NCBI RefSeq assembly: GCF_016862455.1
Contig: NZ_BOMZ01000030.1
Span: 1 to 64,000, forward strand
Source of the DNA: Actinoplanes utahensis
GTDB lineage: Bacteria; Actinomycetota; Actinomycetes; Mycobacteriales; Micromonosporaceae
Length of the DNA stretch: 64,000 nt
Direction of reading: 5' to 3'
The notes under the pieces are model-generated. The model searched no databases. It was given only the letters and a program-made list of their open reading frames with translations, and had not been told where the DNA came from. Every line of letters starts with the position of its first letter. The first letter of the stretch is position 1. Below, piece after piece: positions 33,883 to 41,930 of this stretch. The position numbers and the translations under genes are program-made.

Positions 33883-34410
33883 ATGAGGAGATTGATGACT
33901 CTGGTCACGGTGGGAGTCCTGGCGGTGGGCGGATGCGCCGGGACGGACAGGTCGGCCGGGAACGAGGTGGACGTGGCGCCGGGAGCCGGGGCGAGCCGGG
34001 GTGGTGGCACGGCAGAGGCGGACGGTGGCACGGCAGAGGCGGGCGGTGGCACGGCGGAGGCGGGCGGTGCGCCGGTGCGGGTGCGGGTGTTCGCGGACGA
34101 GTCGCTGCGTGCGGCGCTGACCGAGGTGGAGAAGGGGTACGAGGCGTTCAATCCGAACGTCGAGGTCGTCCTCACGTACGGCCGCGGGGGCGAGACGGCC
34201 CGGCGGATCGCGGACGGCGAGAAGGCGGACCTCCTGATCTCCGACGAACCGTCGGGGACGGCGGCCGTGAGCGGGAAGCCGGAGCGGATCGGGCGGCTCA
34301 GTGTGCTCGATCTGGATCCGGCCGGAGGCCCGGCCGACGAGTTCGCCACCTTCCTGCGCGAGGGAGAAGGGAAGCGAATCCTGATCGATTCCGGTCTGCT
34401 GCGCCCCTAG
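33883..34410 (+). CDS. Short ModA-like lipoprotein (truncated molybdate-binding-type protein)
   Basis: A 175-residue predicted lipoprotein: signal MRRLMTLVTVGVLAVGGCAG with lipobox Cys18, then a GGTAEA repeat linker (about 41-61). The segment that follows resembles the start of ModA-type binding proteins (VRVRVFADESLRAALTEVEKGYEAFNPNVEVVLTYGRGGETARRI, ADLLISDEPS) and jumps directly to the ModA-like C terminus (ADEFATFLREGEGKRILIDSGLLRP). About 80-100 residues that normally build the second lobe are missing, compared with about 250 for ModA. The reading frame is clean, so this is a stable short form or an internally deleted relative. No modB/modC is adjacent. The stop overlaps the cbiZ stop on the other strand in CTAG. 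Confidence 0.7.
   Translation: MRRLMTLVTVGVLAVGGCAGTDRSAGNEVDVAPGAGASRGGGTAEADGGTAEAGGGTAEAGGAPVRVRVFADESLRAALTEVEKGYEAFNPNVEVVLTYGRGGETARRIADGEKADLLISDEPSGTAAVSGKPERIGRLSVLDLDPAGGPADEFATFLREGEGKRILIDSGLLRP
34003..34065. repeat. Three tandem 21-bp repeats inside the lipoprotein gene
   Basis: Units at 34003-34023, 34024-34044 and 34045-34065 begin GGTGGCACGGCAGAGGCGG, differ at one or two bases and encode GGTAEA(D/G). They form the linker between the lipidated Cys and the binding fold and could change in number by slippage. Confidence 0.9.
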
Positions 34411-35081
34411 CCGGTGCGGCCGGCCCGTGCCGACCAGGATCGGCCGGTGGCCAGGTTGGTGGCGCCGCCGGCCCCGACGGCCGCGTGGACGGCTCTGGCC
34501 AGCGGTGCGCCCCACCGGGAACGCGGGCCGCCGTACGGCGCCGGTACGCCGGTGAGCGGGCAGAGGACGCAGACCGCGTCGGTGGCGGTGCCGGTGGCGG
34601 CCAGGCCGAGATCGCGCAGAGCCTGCACCTTCGCCTCGGTGGCGGTGGCGACCGCGTTGATCAGCGCGCCGGCACCGAGCCGCTGCGGCACCCAGATCAC
34701 GATGTTGACCGTCCCCGGCCGGTGATCGAAGCCGGACTCGGCGGAGGCGGCCTGGATCGGGGCGCCGAGGCCGACCGTGGCGTAGACCTGGATGCCGTCG
34801 TCGTGTTCGGTGACCATGTCGGCCACGTCGACTCCGGTGAGCAGGCCGATTCCCGGCCCGGTCAGGCCCAGGCCGGCGGCGAGGGCGGCGAGGTGGGCGT
34901 CCGGGTCGGGGCGGGCGTAGGACATCGCGACCGACGCGTTGATCAGCCATTCGCGCGGCCCCGTGCCGCCGCCGTGCACCGCGCTGGAGGCGGCCAGCAC
35001 GGGCGCGGGGAACCGCCAGAGCAGCAGCGGGACGTCGAGGCCGTCCTTCCGCCGATGAGTCAGTGACGGTTCCGCGAACAT
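34407..35081 (-). CDS. cbiZ: Adenosylcobinamide amidohydrolase
   Basis: A 224-residue CbiZ-family enzyme that cleaves the aminopropanol side chain of adenosylcobinamide to adenosylcobyric acid, allowing salvage of imported cobinamides into B12. Family signatures are SVAMSYARPDP, GIGLLTGVDVADMV, VYATVGLGAPIQA, PGTVNIVIWVPQRLGAGALINAVATATEAK and TGTATDAVCVLCPL with YGGPRSRWGAPLARAVH. The product is full length for the family. No other cobalamin gene and no cobalamin riboswitch are seen here. It ends tail-to-tail with the ModA-like gene (4-nt overlap) and starts 10 nt after the stop of the acetyltransferase gene. Confidence 0.92.
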   Translation of the reverse strand: MFAEPSLTHRRKDGLDVPLLLWRFPAPVLAASSAVHGGGTGPREWLINASVAMSYARPDPDAHLAALAAGLGLTGPGIGLLTGVDVADMVTEHDDGIQVYATVGLGAPIQAASAESGFDHRPGTVNIVIWVPQRLGAGALINAVATATEAKVQALRDLGLAATGTATDAVCVLCPLTGVPAPYGGPRSRWGAPLARAVHAAVGAGGATNLATGRSWSARAGRTG

Positions 35082-35091
35082 TGTCCGGATT

Positions 35092-35631
35092 CTAGTTCCA
35101 TTCGTGGGCCAGGATCGCCCAGATCTCGGTGTCGTTGCGCTTGCCGTTCCACGGGTACGCCTCCCGCAGCAGCCCCTCCCGCTTCATCCCGAGGCGGCGG
35201 GCGACGTTGGAGCTGTCGACGTTGTCCGGGTTGCAGTGCCATTCGGCCCGGTGCAGGCCACGCGTCCGGAACGCCCAGTCGATCAGCACCCGCACGGCGC
35301 GGGTGACCAGCCCACGGCCGGTCGCGGCCGGCTCCAGCCAGACGCCGATCTCACAGTTGCCGACCTCGGCGTCGAACGCCACGAACATGGTTCCGCCGAC
35401 GAGGGTGCCGTCCAGCCAGATGCCGTACAGCCGCTGGGCGTCCCGGGCGGTGCCGTCGGCGTAACGCTGCAGGGTGGCGGTCGCGCTGGCCAGGTCGTGG
35501 CTGCGGCTGGCCCACGGGATCCACGGGTCGACGGTCTCCCGGGCCCGGTCCATGTGTGCCAGGAACTCCTTGGCCTGCCACGGTTCGAGCGGGCGCAACT
35601 GGGCACTCTCGGTGAGGTCGATCGAGAACAT
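35092..35631 (-). CDS. GNAT family N-acetyltransferase (RimJ/RimL type)
   Basis: A 179-residue acetyltransferase with RimJ/L-like features: LRPLEPWQAKEFLAHMDRAR at the N terminus, VGNCEIGVWLEPAATGRGLVTRAVRVLIDWAF carrying the acetyl-CoA pyrophosphate loop, and HCNPDNVDSSNVARRLGMKREGLLREAYPWNG. It would acetylate an amine, perhaps a protein N terminus or small molecule; the substrate is unknown. It lies immediately upstream of cbiZ on the same strand and is probably co-transcribed with it. Confidence 0.88.
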   Translation of the reverse strand: MFSIDLTESAQLRPLEPWQAKEFLAHMDRARETVDPWIPWASRSHDLASATATLQRYADGTARDAQRLYGIWLDGTLVGGTMFVAFDAEVGNCEIGVWLEPAATGRGLVTRAVRVLIDWAFRTRGLHRAEWHCNPDNVDSSNVARRLGMKREGLLREAYPWNGKRNDTEIWAILAHEWN

Positions 35632-35897
35632 CGGGGAAGCGTAACCGGCGCGCGAGCCCAGACGTGAGGCGCGAGGTGGTGGCGGCGGGGCGAGCGCAGG
35701 CCGGACGAATGCGGGGACCGGAGCCGAGCGGCGTCGCCTCGATCGGGTACCACAGAGTCACCACGTCCGCCCCTCTCAAAACGGGACAAGAGGGCCATGC
35801 TCCTACTTCTGTAAGGCATCCCACAGGGCCGATGACAGCATTGTGGATGATCGATAGCGTCCTCTGGGCAGACACGAGATGTGAGGGGACATCCACA

Positions 35898-36578
35898 GTG
35901 CGTCTTTCCCGAATGATCACCGGTGCCGTCCTGGCCGGCATCGCGGCCGTGACGGCCGTCGGCACGCCGGCTTCGGCGGCCCCGGCCACCGGCAGCCTCG
36001 CCGGCAAGGTCGTCGACACCACCGGAGCCGCCCTCGACGGCGCCCCGGTCCACATCTACACGGAGGGCGGCTTCTGGGATCCGGTGGCCTCGGTCACCAC
36101 CGATGCCACCGGCCGGTTCCTGGCGCCGGGACTGGCGGCCGGCAGTTACGAGATTCAGATCGGCCTGGCCGGCGGCTGGAGCGTCTGGGCACCGGGCGAC
36201 ACCGAGGTTCGCGAGGAGTCCACCAAGTATCAGGTCGTCTCCCGCCGGACCACCCGCGTCGCCAGCACCGTCCCCGCACCCGGAAAGATCACCGGCAAGG
36301 TGACCACGCCGGCCGGTGAGCCGGCGGCCGGCGTCTACATCGGCATCCAGGCCATCGACACTGGGGCCGGCGTGGAAGCCTTCACCGCCGCTGACGGCTC
36401 CTACACCGCCCGCGTCGATCCGAGCCATTCGTACGTCGTCTACTTCAGCAACGGCGAGGTGAGCCAGTACTCGCCGGGTGCCCCCGACCTCTCCAGCGCC
36501 GCCCGCTACCAGGTGGCGCCCGGGCAGACCCTCCAGGTGGACGAGCAGTTGTTGCCGGCCCCGGTTCCGGTCGGCTGA
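35898..36578 (+). CDS. Secreted protein with two carboxypeptidase-regulatory-like beta domains
   Basis: A 226-residue exported protein. The signal peptide is residues 1-29 (VRLSRMITGAVLAGIAAVTAVG then TPASAA cleavage). Two beta-sandwich units follow, GSLAGKVVDTTGAALDGAPVHIYTEGG... (about 33-110) and GKITGKVTTPAGEPAAGVYIGIQAID... (about 130-215), both of the carboxypeptidase regulatory/CNA-B-like type used as extracellular modules. GTG 35898 has GAGGGGA about 8 nt upstream; the frame is open to 35664 but without signal-like sequence. There is no catalytic domain, so it is probably a structural surface or matrix protein. The function is unknown. Confidence 0.8.
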   Translation: MRLSRMITGAVLAGIAAVTAVGTPASAAPATGSLAGKVVDTTGAALDGAPVHIYTEGGFWDPVASVTTDATGRFLAPGLAAGSYEIQIGLAGGWSVWAPGDTEVREESTKYQVVSRRTTRVASTVPAPGKITGKVTTPAGEPAAGVYIGIQAIDTGAGVEAFTAADGSYTARVDPSHSYVVYFSNGEVSQYSPGAPDLSSAARYQVAPGQTLQVDEQLLPAPVPVG

Positions 36579-36591
36579 CCTGCTTCCACCG

Positions 36592-36617
36592 CCCCGGACG
36601 GCCCGTGCCGTCCGGGG
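36592..36617 (+). terminator. Rho-independent-like terminator
   Basis: A perfect 11-bp stem (CCCCGGACGGC at 36592-36602 with its complement at 36607-36617) has loop CCGT. It lies 14 nt after the secreted protein's stop. No T-run follows, which is usual in such GC-rich genomes. Confidence 0.75.
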
Positions 36618-36757
36618 CATCCCGGCCGCTGGATCACGGCAGCGTTCGCCGACCCGGCGCCTCTGACATGTAGGCACAGGACGGCGATCCCCACCACTCC
36701 CAGCCGGTGAGGGGGGTGCGAGCATCCGTGCACACGACGGCGGAGGACGAGCCTAGA

Positions 36758-36768
36758 GGCCAAAGGCC
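36758..36768 (+). promoter_or_regulatory. Palindromic site GGCCAAAGGCC upstream of the nitroreductase
   Basis: An 11-bp palindrome centred on AAA, 37 nt ahead of the ATG at 36805. Acg-type nitroreductases are often under DevR/DosR-type control, and related boxes in other actinomycetes have GGCC half-sites around an A/T centre. The assignment is tentative. Confidence 0.35.
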
Positions 36769-36804
36769 GTACCTGATGCCGGGTGGAGGCAGCACCATAG
36801 AGAC

Positions 36805-37767
36805 ATGAACGACGACGAGGTCAAGCGCGCACTGGTCCAGGCGGCGGACGCGGCCCGGTTCGCACCGTCGATCCACAACACCCAGCCGTGGCGCTGGGTC
36901 GTCCGCGGGGACCGGCTGGAACTGCACGGGGTGGCCGAGCGCCAGCTGCGCGAGCAGGACCCGGACGGCCGGATGCTGCTGCTGAGCTGCGGGACGGCGC
37001 TGCATCACGCCCGGGTGGCGCTGGACGCCGAGGGCTGGCGGCACGAGGTGGAGCGGCCGGCGGGTGAGCCGCTGGCGGTCGTCCGTGCGGCCGAGCGGGT
37101 TCCGGCCCGGCCGGAGGCGACCCGGCACTTCCAGATGCTGCAGGTCCGGCGGACCGACCGGCGGACGGTGACCGACGAGCGGGTTCCCGAGGACACGCTG
37201 CGCCATCTGGTGAAGGTGACCGAGGAGGCCGGGGCACGGCTGCACGTGCTCGGCCGGGACCAGGTGCTCGAGCTGGCGGTGGCGGTGGGTCAGGCGCAGC
37301 ACGCCGAGGCCGGCGACGAGCGGATCACGGCGGAGACCGCGACCTGGGTCGGTGGCGACCGGGCCGAAGGCACCGGGATCCCGGCGTCCGCGCTGCCCGA
37401 GGAGGTGCCGCTGACCACCGTCGCCGAGCGGGACTTCCCGTCGCGGGGAACGCTCGCGGCCGGCGAGGGGCACGACGAGGCGGCGACGTACGCGGTGCTC
37501 TACGGCGAGGGTGACGAGGCCGCGGACTGGCTGCGCGGCGGCGAGGCGCTGAGCGCGCTGTGGCTGGCCGCGACCGAGCAGGCGGTGAACCTGCTGCCGC
37601 TGAGCGGCCCGGTGGAGATCCCGTTCACCCGGCAGGCGCTGCGCCGGATGCTCGGCGGCGTCGGCTTCCCGTTCCTGCCGGTGCGCCTGGGCACGCTCGA
37701 CCCGGCCCAGTCGGCGCCGCCGAAGACGCCCCGCCTCCCGGCGGGGCAGGTCATCGACGTGCTCTAG
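36805..37767 (+). CDS. Acg-type nitroreductase family protein
   Basis: A 320-residue flavin-fold protein of the Acg/Rv2032 group, made of two nitroreductase-like halves. Typical features are AARFAPSIHNTQPWRWVV near the N terminus, MLLLSCGTALHHARVAL, QVRRTDRRTVTDE and GGEALSALWLAATEQAVNLLPLSGPVEIPFTRQALRRML. Acg proteins lack the dimer partner site of classical nitroreductases and in mycobacteria are induced by hypoxia and proposed to sequester FMN. The gene is single and ends 5 nt from the convergent sulfatase gene. A possible DevR-like box lies just upstream. The enzymatic activity is uncertain. Confidence 0.88.
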   Translation: MNDDEVKRALVQAADAARFAPSIHNTQPWRWVVRGDRLELHGVAERQLREQDPDGRMLLLSCGTALHHARVALDAEGWRHEVERPAGEPLAVVRAAERVPARPEATRHFQMLQVRRTDRRTVTDERVPEDTLRHLVKVTEEAGARLHVLGRDQVLELAVAVGQAQHAEAGDERITAETATWVGGDRAEGTGIPASALPEEVPLTTVAERDFPSRGTLAAGEGHDEAATYAVLYGEGDEAADWLRGGEALSALWLAATEQAVNLLPLSGPVEIPFTRQALRRMLGGVGFPFLPVRLGTLDPAQSAPPKTPRLPAGQVIDVL

Positions 37768-37772
37768 CCAGG

Positions 37773-39443
37773 TCAGTGCGGGTCGCCTTCCGGGCCGAAG
37801 GCGGCCAGGAAACGGTCCCGGAAGGTGTCCATCCGCCAGACCGGGGCGGCCGGGTCCGGCTTGAGGCCGTCGGTCCAGCCCCAGGACGCGACCCGGTCGA
37901 GGATCTTCGGGTCCTTGGCGACGATCGTGATCGGCACGTCGCGGCTGGCGTTCGTGCCGACGATCACCGACGACGCCTGGTGGTCGCCGAGGAAGACCAT
38001 CACGGTGTCGTCGTTGCCGTACCTCTCCAGGTGGCCGAGCAGGCTGTCGAGGGAGTAGGCGACGGACTTGGCGTACTCCTGCCGGACCCGGGCGTCGTCC
38101 TTCCACACCTCCTTGGTGGACGGGACGGACGCGGCCATCGGGCCGTAGACGCTGCCGTCGCCGAGGGTGTCCCAGTCGAGCATGGTCGGGGTCGGCGCCC
38201 ACGGGGCGTGGCTGGAGACCAGGGTGATCTCGGAGAGCAGCGGGCCGCGGTTCGCCTTGCCGTACTCCCGCTTCTGGAACTCGGACATCACGTACTGGTC
38301 GGGCATCGGGGACCAGCCGAACTTGGGGCCCCGGTAGGCGAGGGCGTGTGAGTCGTAGATCTGGTCGTACCCGTAGAAGTCGCCTTCCGGCCAGGCGAAG
38401 ACCACCCCGGGCTCGACCCCGACCGTACGATGCCCGGCTTTCTTGAAGGCCTTGGTGAGGGTGAGCCGATCGGTGGCGACCAGGCTGCGGTAACGCTGCT
38501 CGTTGTCGATCCAGAGCCCGGACATGAAGGTGGAGTGCGCCAGCCAGCTCCCGCTGGTGATGGTGGGTGAGGTCAGGTAGCCGCTGCGGGCCGCGTAACC
38601 CTGCGCCGCCAGCCGGGTCCGGTGGGTGGCGAGGCTGTCCAGGATCGCGCCGTTGAACTCCGGGTTCTCGATCGAGGTGCGCCCGTAGCTCTCGATGAAC
38701 GAGATGGTCACGTCCTTGTCGCGCAGCGCGGTCAGCAACTGGGTGCCGGGCTGCTCCCGGTAGGCGTCGACCTGGACCTCGGCGGCGAACCGTTTCCGGT
38801 CGGCCAGGTCGTTGGGGATGGCGAGGGCGGTCTGCGCGGCCAGGTCGGCGGCGGCGTGCGAGGCGACCGGCAGCCCGGCGATCAGTTGTACGCCCAGCGC
38901 GGCGAGCGCCGTCCAGGCCGCGCCGGCCGCGCCGAGGCCACGCCAGGACCGGACCCGGTTCGCCCGCAGGACGGCGGAGAGCCGGACCACCGCACCGGTC
39001 ATCCCGGCCACCAGCGCGACGGTGAGGAGCCCGGCGACGGCGGTCAGCCCGATGGTCGCGGGTCTCCCGATCGAGTCGGTCAGGAAGTTGAACCCGTCGT
39101 CGATCAGGATCCAGTCGAGAACCGGGTTGAACGGCCGGGCCAGCACGGCGAAGAACCCGATGTCGATCATCTTGATCACGGTGAGCAGGCCGAGCAGCAC
39201 GCCCAGTCCGACGACGAGCGGTCGCCGGAACCGGCCGAGGCGCCCCCGTTCCGGTAGCAGGAGCAGGATCGCCCCGGCGATCAGCGCCTCGACCGGAACT
39301 CGCAGGAGCGCGGTGAAGACGGAGTTGCCGGGCGGCAGCCGGGTGATCTGGTCCGGGACGGTCAGGGCCAGAAAGACGATCAGCGCGGCGAATCCCGTGG
39401 TCACGTGCCTGAGGACCCGGCGGTACGACTTCGTTTGGCTCAC
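37773..39443 (-). CDS. Membrane sulfatase / phosphoglycerol-transferase-like protein
   Basis: A 556-residue protein. The N-terminal half carries about five transmembrane helices (AALIVFLALTVP, ALIAGAILLLLP, LVVGLGVLLGLLTVIKMIDIGFF, IGLTAVAGLLTVALVAGMTGAVV, AAGAAWTALAALGVQLIAG). The C-terminal domain has the alkaline-phosphatase-superfamily sulfatase fold (VTISFIESYGRTSIENPEF, LTSPTITSGSWLAHSTFMSG, LVSSHAPWAP, VMVFLGDHQAS). This is the layout of LTA-synthase and phosphoglycerol transferases, pointing to modification of a surface glycopolymer. GTG 39443 follows AAGGGA; the longer frame to 40043 runs through the divergent TetR gene and is rejected. The TetR operator lies in the shared divergent region. 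Confidence 0.85.
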   Translation of the reverse strand: MSQTKSYRRVLRHVTTGFAALIVFLALTVPDQITRLPPGNSVFTALLRVPVEALIAGAILLLLPERGRLGRFRRPLVVGLGVLLGLLTVIKMIDIGFFAVLARPFNPVLDWILIDDGFNFLTDSIGRPATIGLTAVAGLLTVALVAGMTGAVVRLSAVLRANRVRSWRGLGAAGAAWTALAALGVQLIAGLPVASHAAADLAAQTALAIPNDLADRKRFAAEVQVDAYREQPGTQLLTALRDKDVTISFIESYGRTSIENPEFNGAILDSLATHRTRLAAQGYAARSGYLTSPTITSGSWLAHSTFMSGLWIDNEQRYRSLVATDRLTLTKAFKKAGHRTVGVEPGVVFAWPEGDFYGYDQIYDSHALAYRGPKFGWSPMPDQYVMSEFQKREYGKANRGPLLSEITLVSSHAPWAPTPTMLDWDTLGDGSVYGPMAASVPSTKEVWKDDARVRQEYAKSVAYSLDSLLGHLERYGNDDTVMVFLGDHQASSVIVGTNASRDVPITIVAKDPKILDRVASWGWTDGLKPDPAAPVWRMDTFRDRFLAAFGPEGDPH

Positions 39444-39494
39444 ATTCCCTTCATACGCCACTTCGCCGGATCCGGTTCGAGCGCCATAACCCGT

Positions 39495-39531
39495 TTGTAT
39501 GAGTGAGCACTCGCTCATTACAGTGGCGGCC
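39495..39531 (+). promoter_or_regulatory. TetR gene promoter with operator in the spacer
   Basis: -35 TTGTAT (39495-39500), 18-bp spacer, -10 TACAGT (39519-39524). The spacer is almost filled by the palindrome TGAGTGAGCACTCGCTCA (39500-39517), a TetR-type operator with half-sites TGAG-N-GAG. Transcription would start at about 39531, at the ATG (39532), so the mRNA is leaderless. A protein bound here would block RNA polymerase. Confidence 0.75.
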
Positions 39532-40197
39532 ATGGAATCCCGACGCAGACGCGTCCCCGCGATGGCACCGGAGGAGCGCCGGGCCGCCCTCATCGACGCG
39601 ACCATCCCGCTGCTGCACGAACACGGGCTGGAGGTCAGCACCCGGCAGATCGCCAGCGCCGCCGGGGTCGCCGAGGGCACGATCTTCGGCGTCTTCGAGA
39701 GCAAGAGCCAGCTCGTCACCTGCTCGATCGTCAAGGCGCTCGACCCGCAGCCGACCCTGGACGGGCTGGCCGCGATCGACCGCACGCTCCCCCTGCGGAT
39801 CCGGGTCACCCTGGCCGCCGAGCTGGCGTACGCCCGGTTCGCCGAAAACGCCCACCTGCTCACCGCCGCGCGCCGGCTGATCCTGCTCGGTGAGAAGGAT
39901 CCCGAGACCAGAGCCCGGATGGCGGCCGGCCGGGAGGCCCTGGAGTCGGCGGTGGCCGACGTGTTCGCCCCCGACGAGGCCCGGTTGCGGGTTCCGCCGT
40001 GGCGTGCGGCCCGGCTGCTCCTGGCCTTCTGCGGCGCCAACACCTTCGGGCCCTACGCGGACGACACGTTCGATGCCGCCGACCTGGCGACACTGCTGCT
40101 CGACGGCATTCTCAACGGCCTGCCGGAGATCGACGTCGTGGCCGTCGCGCTCGACGAACTGACAAACAACGAACGGGGGGATCAGTCACCATGCTGA
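39532..40197 (+). CDS. TetR family regulator of the ABC exporter
   Basis: A 221-residue TetR repressor. The N-terminal helix-turn-helix (RRAALIDATIPLLHEHGLEVSTRQIASAAGVAEGTIFGVFESKSQLV, about residues 16-62) is canonical and the C-terminal ligand domain is typical. The upstream in-frame ATG at 39499 lies inside the promoter, so ATG 39532 is the start. Its stop overlaps the first exporter gene start by 7 nt, making regulator and exporter one transcription unit that the regulator probably represses until a toxic or signalling ligand binds. Confidence 0.92.
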   Translation: MESRRRRVPAMAPEERRAALIDATIPLLHEHGLEVSTRQIASAAGVAEGTIFGVFESKSQLVTCSIVKALDPQPTLDGLAAIDRTLPLRIRVTLAAELAYARFAENAHLLTAARRLILLGEKDPETRARMAAGREALESAVADVFAPDEARLRVPPWRAARLLLAFCGANTFGPYADDTFDAADLATLLLDGILNGLPEIDVVAVALDELTNNERGDQSPC

Positions 40198-41930
40198 TCA
40201 AACTGCTTCGCGTCCATCTGCGGCCGTACCGGACAGAGATCTCCCTCGTGGTGCTCTTCCAGTTCCTGCAGACGATCGCGACGCTCTATCTGCCGGCGCT
40301 CAACGCCGACATCATCGACAAGGGCGTGGTCCCCGGCGACACCGGCTATGTGCTGCGGGTCGGCGCCGGGATGCTCGGCATCACCGTGCTCCAGATCGCC
40401 GCGCAGGGCGTGGCGGTGTACTTCGGCGCCCGCACGGCGATGGCCGTCGGCCGCGACCTGCGATCCTCGATCTTCGACCGGGTGCAGACGTTCTCCGCGC
40501 GCGAGGTGGGCCAGTTCGGCGCCCCGTCGCTGATCACCCGGACCACCAACGACGTCCAGCAGATCCAGATGCTGGTGCTGCTCACCTTCACGCTGATGGT
40601 GTCGGCACCGATCATGTGCGTCGGCGGCATCGTGCTGGCGCTGCGCGAGGACGTGCCGCTCTCCGGCCTGCTGCTGGCGATCATCCCGATCCTGGTCACC
40701 GTGATCGGCCTGATCATCATGCGGATGCGGCCGCTGTTCCGGACCATGCAGGTGCGGATCGACCGGGTCAACCAGGTGATGCGCGAGCAGATCACCGGCA
40801 TCCGGGTGATCCGGGCGTTCGTCCGCGACGACCACGAGCGGGAGCGGTACGGCGTCGCCAACGACGAGCTGACCGACGTGTCGCTGCGGGTCGGCCGGAT
40901 CATGGCGCTGATGTTCCCGACCGTGCTGCTGATCGTGAACATCTCCAGTGTCGCCGTGCTCTGGTTCGGCGGTCACCGGATCGACTCCGGCGGCATGCAG
41001 ATCGGCGCGCTCACCGCGTTCGTCAGCTATCTGATGCAGATCCTCTTCTCGATCATGATGGCGACTTTCATGTTCATGATGGTCCCGCGCGCCGAGGTCT
41101 GTGCCGAGCGGATCGAGGAGATCCTGGGCACCTCGTCCAGCGTGACGCCGCCGAAGGCGCCGGTCACGACGCTGCCGCTGCGCGGCGAGCTGGAGCTGCA
41201 GGACGTCGGGTTCCACTATCCGGGGGCCGAGGCCGGCGTGCTTTCGGGGGTACGGCTGACCGCCCGCCCCGGGGAGGTCACCGCGATCATCGGCAGCACC
41301 GGCAGCGGCAAGACCACCCTGCTCAACCTGGTCCCCCGGCTGTTCGACGCCACCGAGGGCCGGGTGCTGGTCGACGGCGTGGACGTCCGGGAGATCGACC
41401 TGGACCTGCTGTCGAAGGTGATCGGCCTGGTTCCGCAGAAGCCGTACCTGTTCACCGGCACGATCGCCTCCAACCTGCGGTACGGCAACCCCGACGCCAC
41501 CGACGAGCAGCTCTGGGAGGCCCTGGAGATCGCCCAGGCCCGCGAGTTCGTCGAGTCGATGGAGGACCGGCTGGACGCGCCGATCGCCCAGGGCGGCACT
41601 AACGTCTCCGGCGGCCAGCGGCAGCGGCTCGCGATCGCCCGCACCCTGGTGCACCGGCCCGAGATCTACCTGTTCGACGACTCGTTCTCGGCGCTCGACT
41701 ACGCCACCGACGCGGCGCTGCGGGCGGCGCTGACCGAGCACATCGCGGACGCCACCGTGGTGATCGTGGCGCAGCGGGTCAGCACCATCCGGGACGCCGA
41801 CCGGATCATCGTGCTCGACGACGGCCGGGTCGTCGGGACCGGCGCCCACGACGAGCTGATGGAGACCAGCTCCACGTACCGCGAGATCGTCCTGTCCCAG
41901 CTCACCGTGGAAGAGGCGGCTACCCGATGA
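40191..41930 (+). CDS. ABC exporter half-transporter, degenerate-site subunit
   Basis: A 579-residue type IV ABC exporter: six-helix transmembrane domain (about 15-310) and nucleotide-binding domain (about 330-579). Walker A is GSTGSGKTT and the signature is VSGGQRQRL. In Walker B (IYLFDDSFSALD) the catalytic Glu after the Walker B Asp is replaced by Asp, the mark of the non-hydrolysing site in heterodimeric exporters. A GGGGGGAT element precedes the ATG at 40191; the frame is open to 39999 through the TetR gene. It is translationally coupled to both neighbours and forms a heterodimer with the next gene product. The substrate is unknown, perhaps a drug or lipid. Confidence 0.93.
   Translation: MLIKLLRVHLRPYRTEISLVVLFQFLQTIATLYLPALNADIIDKGVVPGDTGYVLRVGAGMLGITVLQIAAQGVAVYFGARTAMAVGRDLRSSIFDRVQTFSAREVGQFGAPSLITRTTNDVQQIQMLVLLTFTLMVSAPIMCVGGIVLALREDVPLSGLLLAIIPILVTVIGLIIMRMRPLFRTMQVRIDRVNQVMREQITGIRVIRAFVRDDHERERYGVANDELTDVSLRVGRIMALMFPTVLLIVNISSVAVLWFGGHRIDSGGMQIGALTAFVSYLMQILFSIMMATFMFMMVPRAEVCAERIEEILGTSSSVTPPKAPVTTLPLRGELELQDVGFHYPGAEAGVLSGVRLTARPGEVTAIIGSTGSGKTTLLNLVPRLFDATEGRVLVDGVDVREIDLDLLSKVIGLVPQKPYLFTGTIASNLRYGNPDATDEQLWEALEIAQAREFVESMEDRLDAPIAQGGTNVSGGQRQRLAIARTLVHRPEIYLFDDSFSALDYATDAALRAALTEHIADATVVIVAQRVSTIRDADRIIVLDDGRVVGTGAHDELMETSSTYREIVLSQLTVEEAATR

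Noticed and set aside
33537-34349. N-terminal extension of the methyltransferase frame
   Set aside because: It runs through the divergent lipoprotein gene and intergenic repeats. The family-like sequence begins at GTG 33536.
39499-39531. ATG at 39499 as the TetR start
   Set aside because: It lies inside the predicted promoter and operator. The ATG at 39532 coincides with the expected transcription start.
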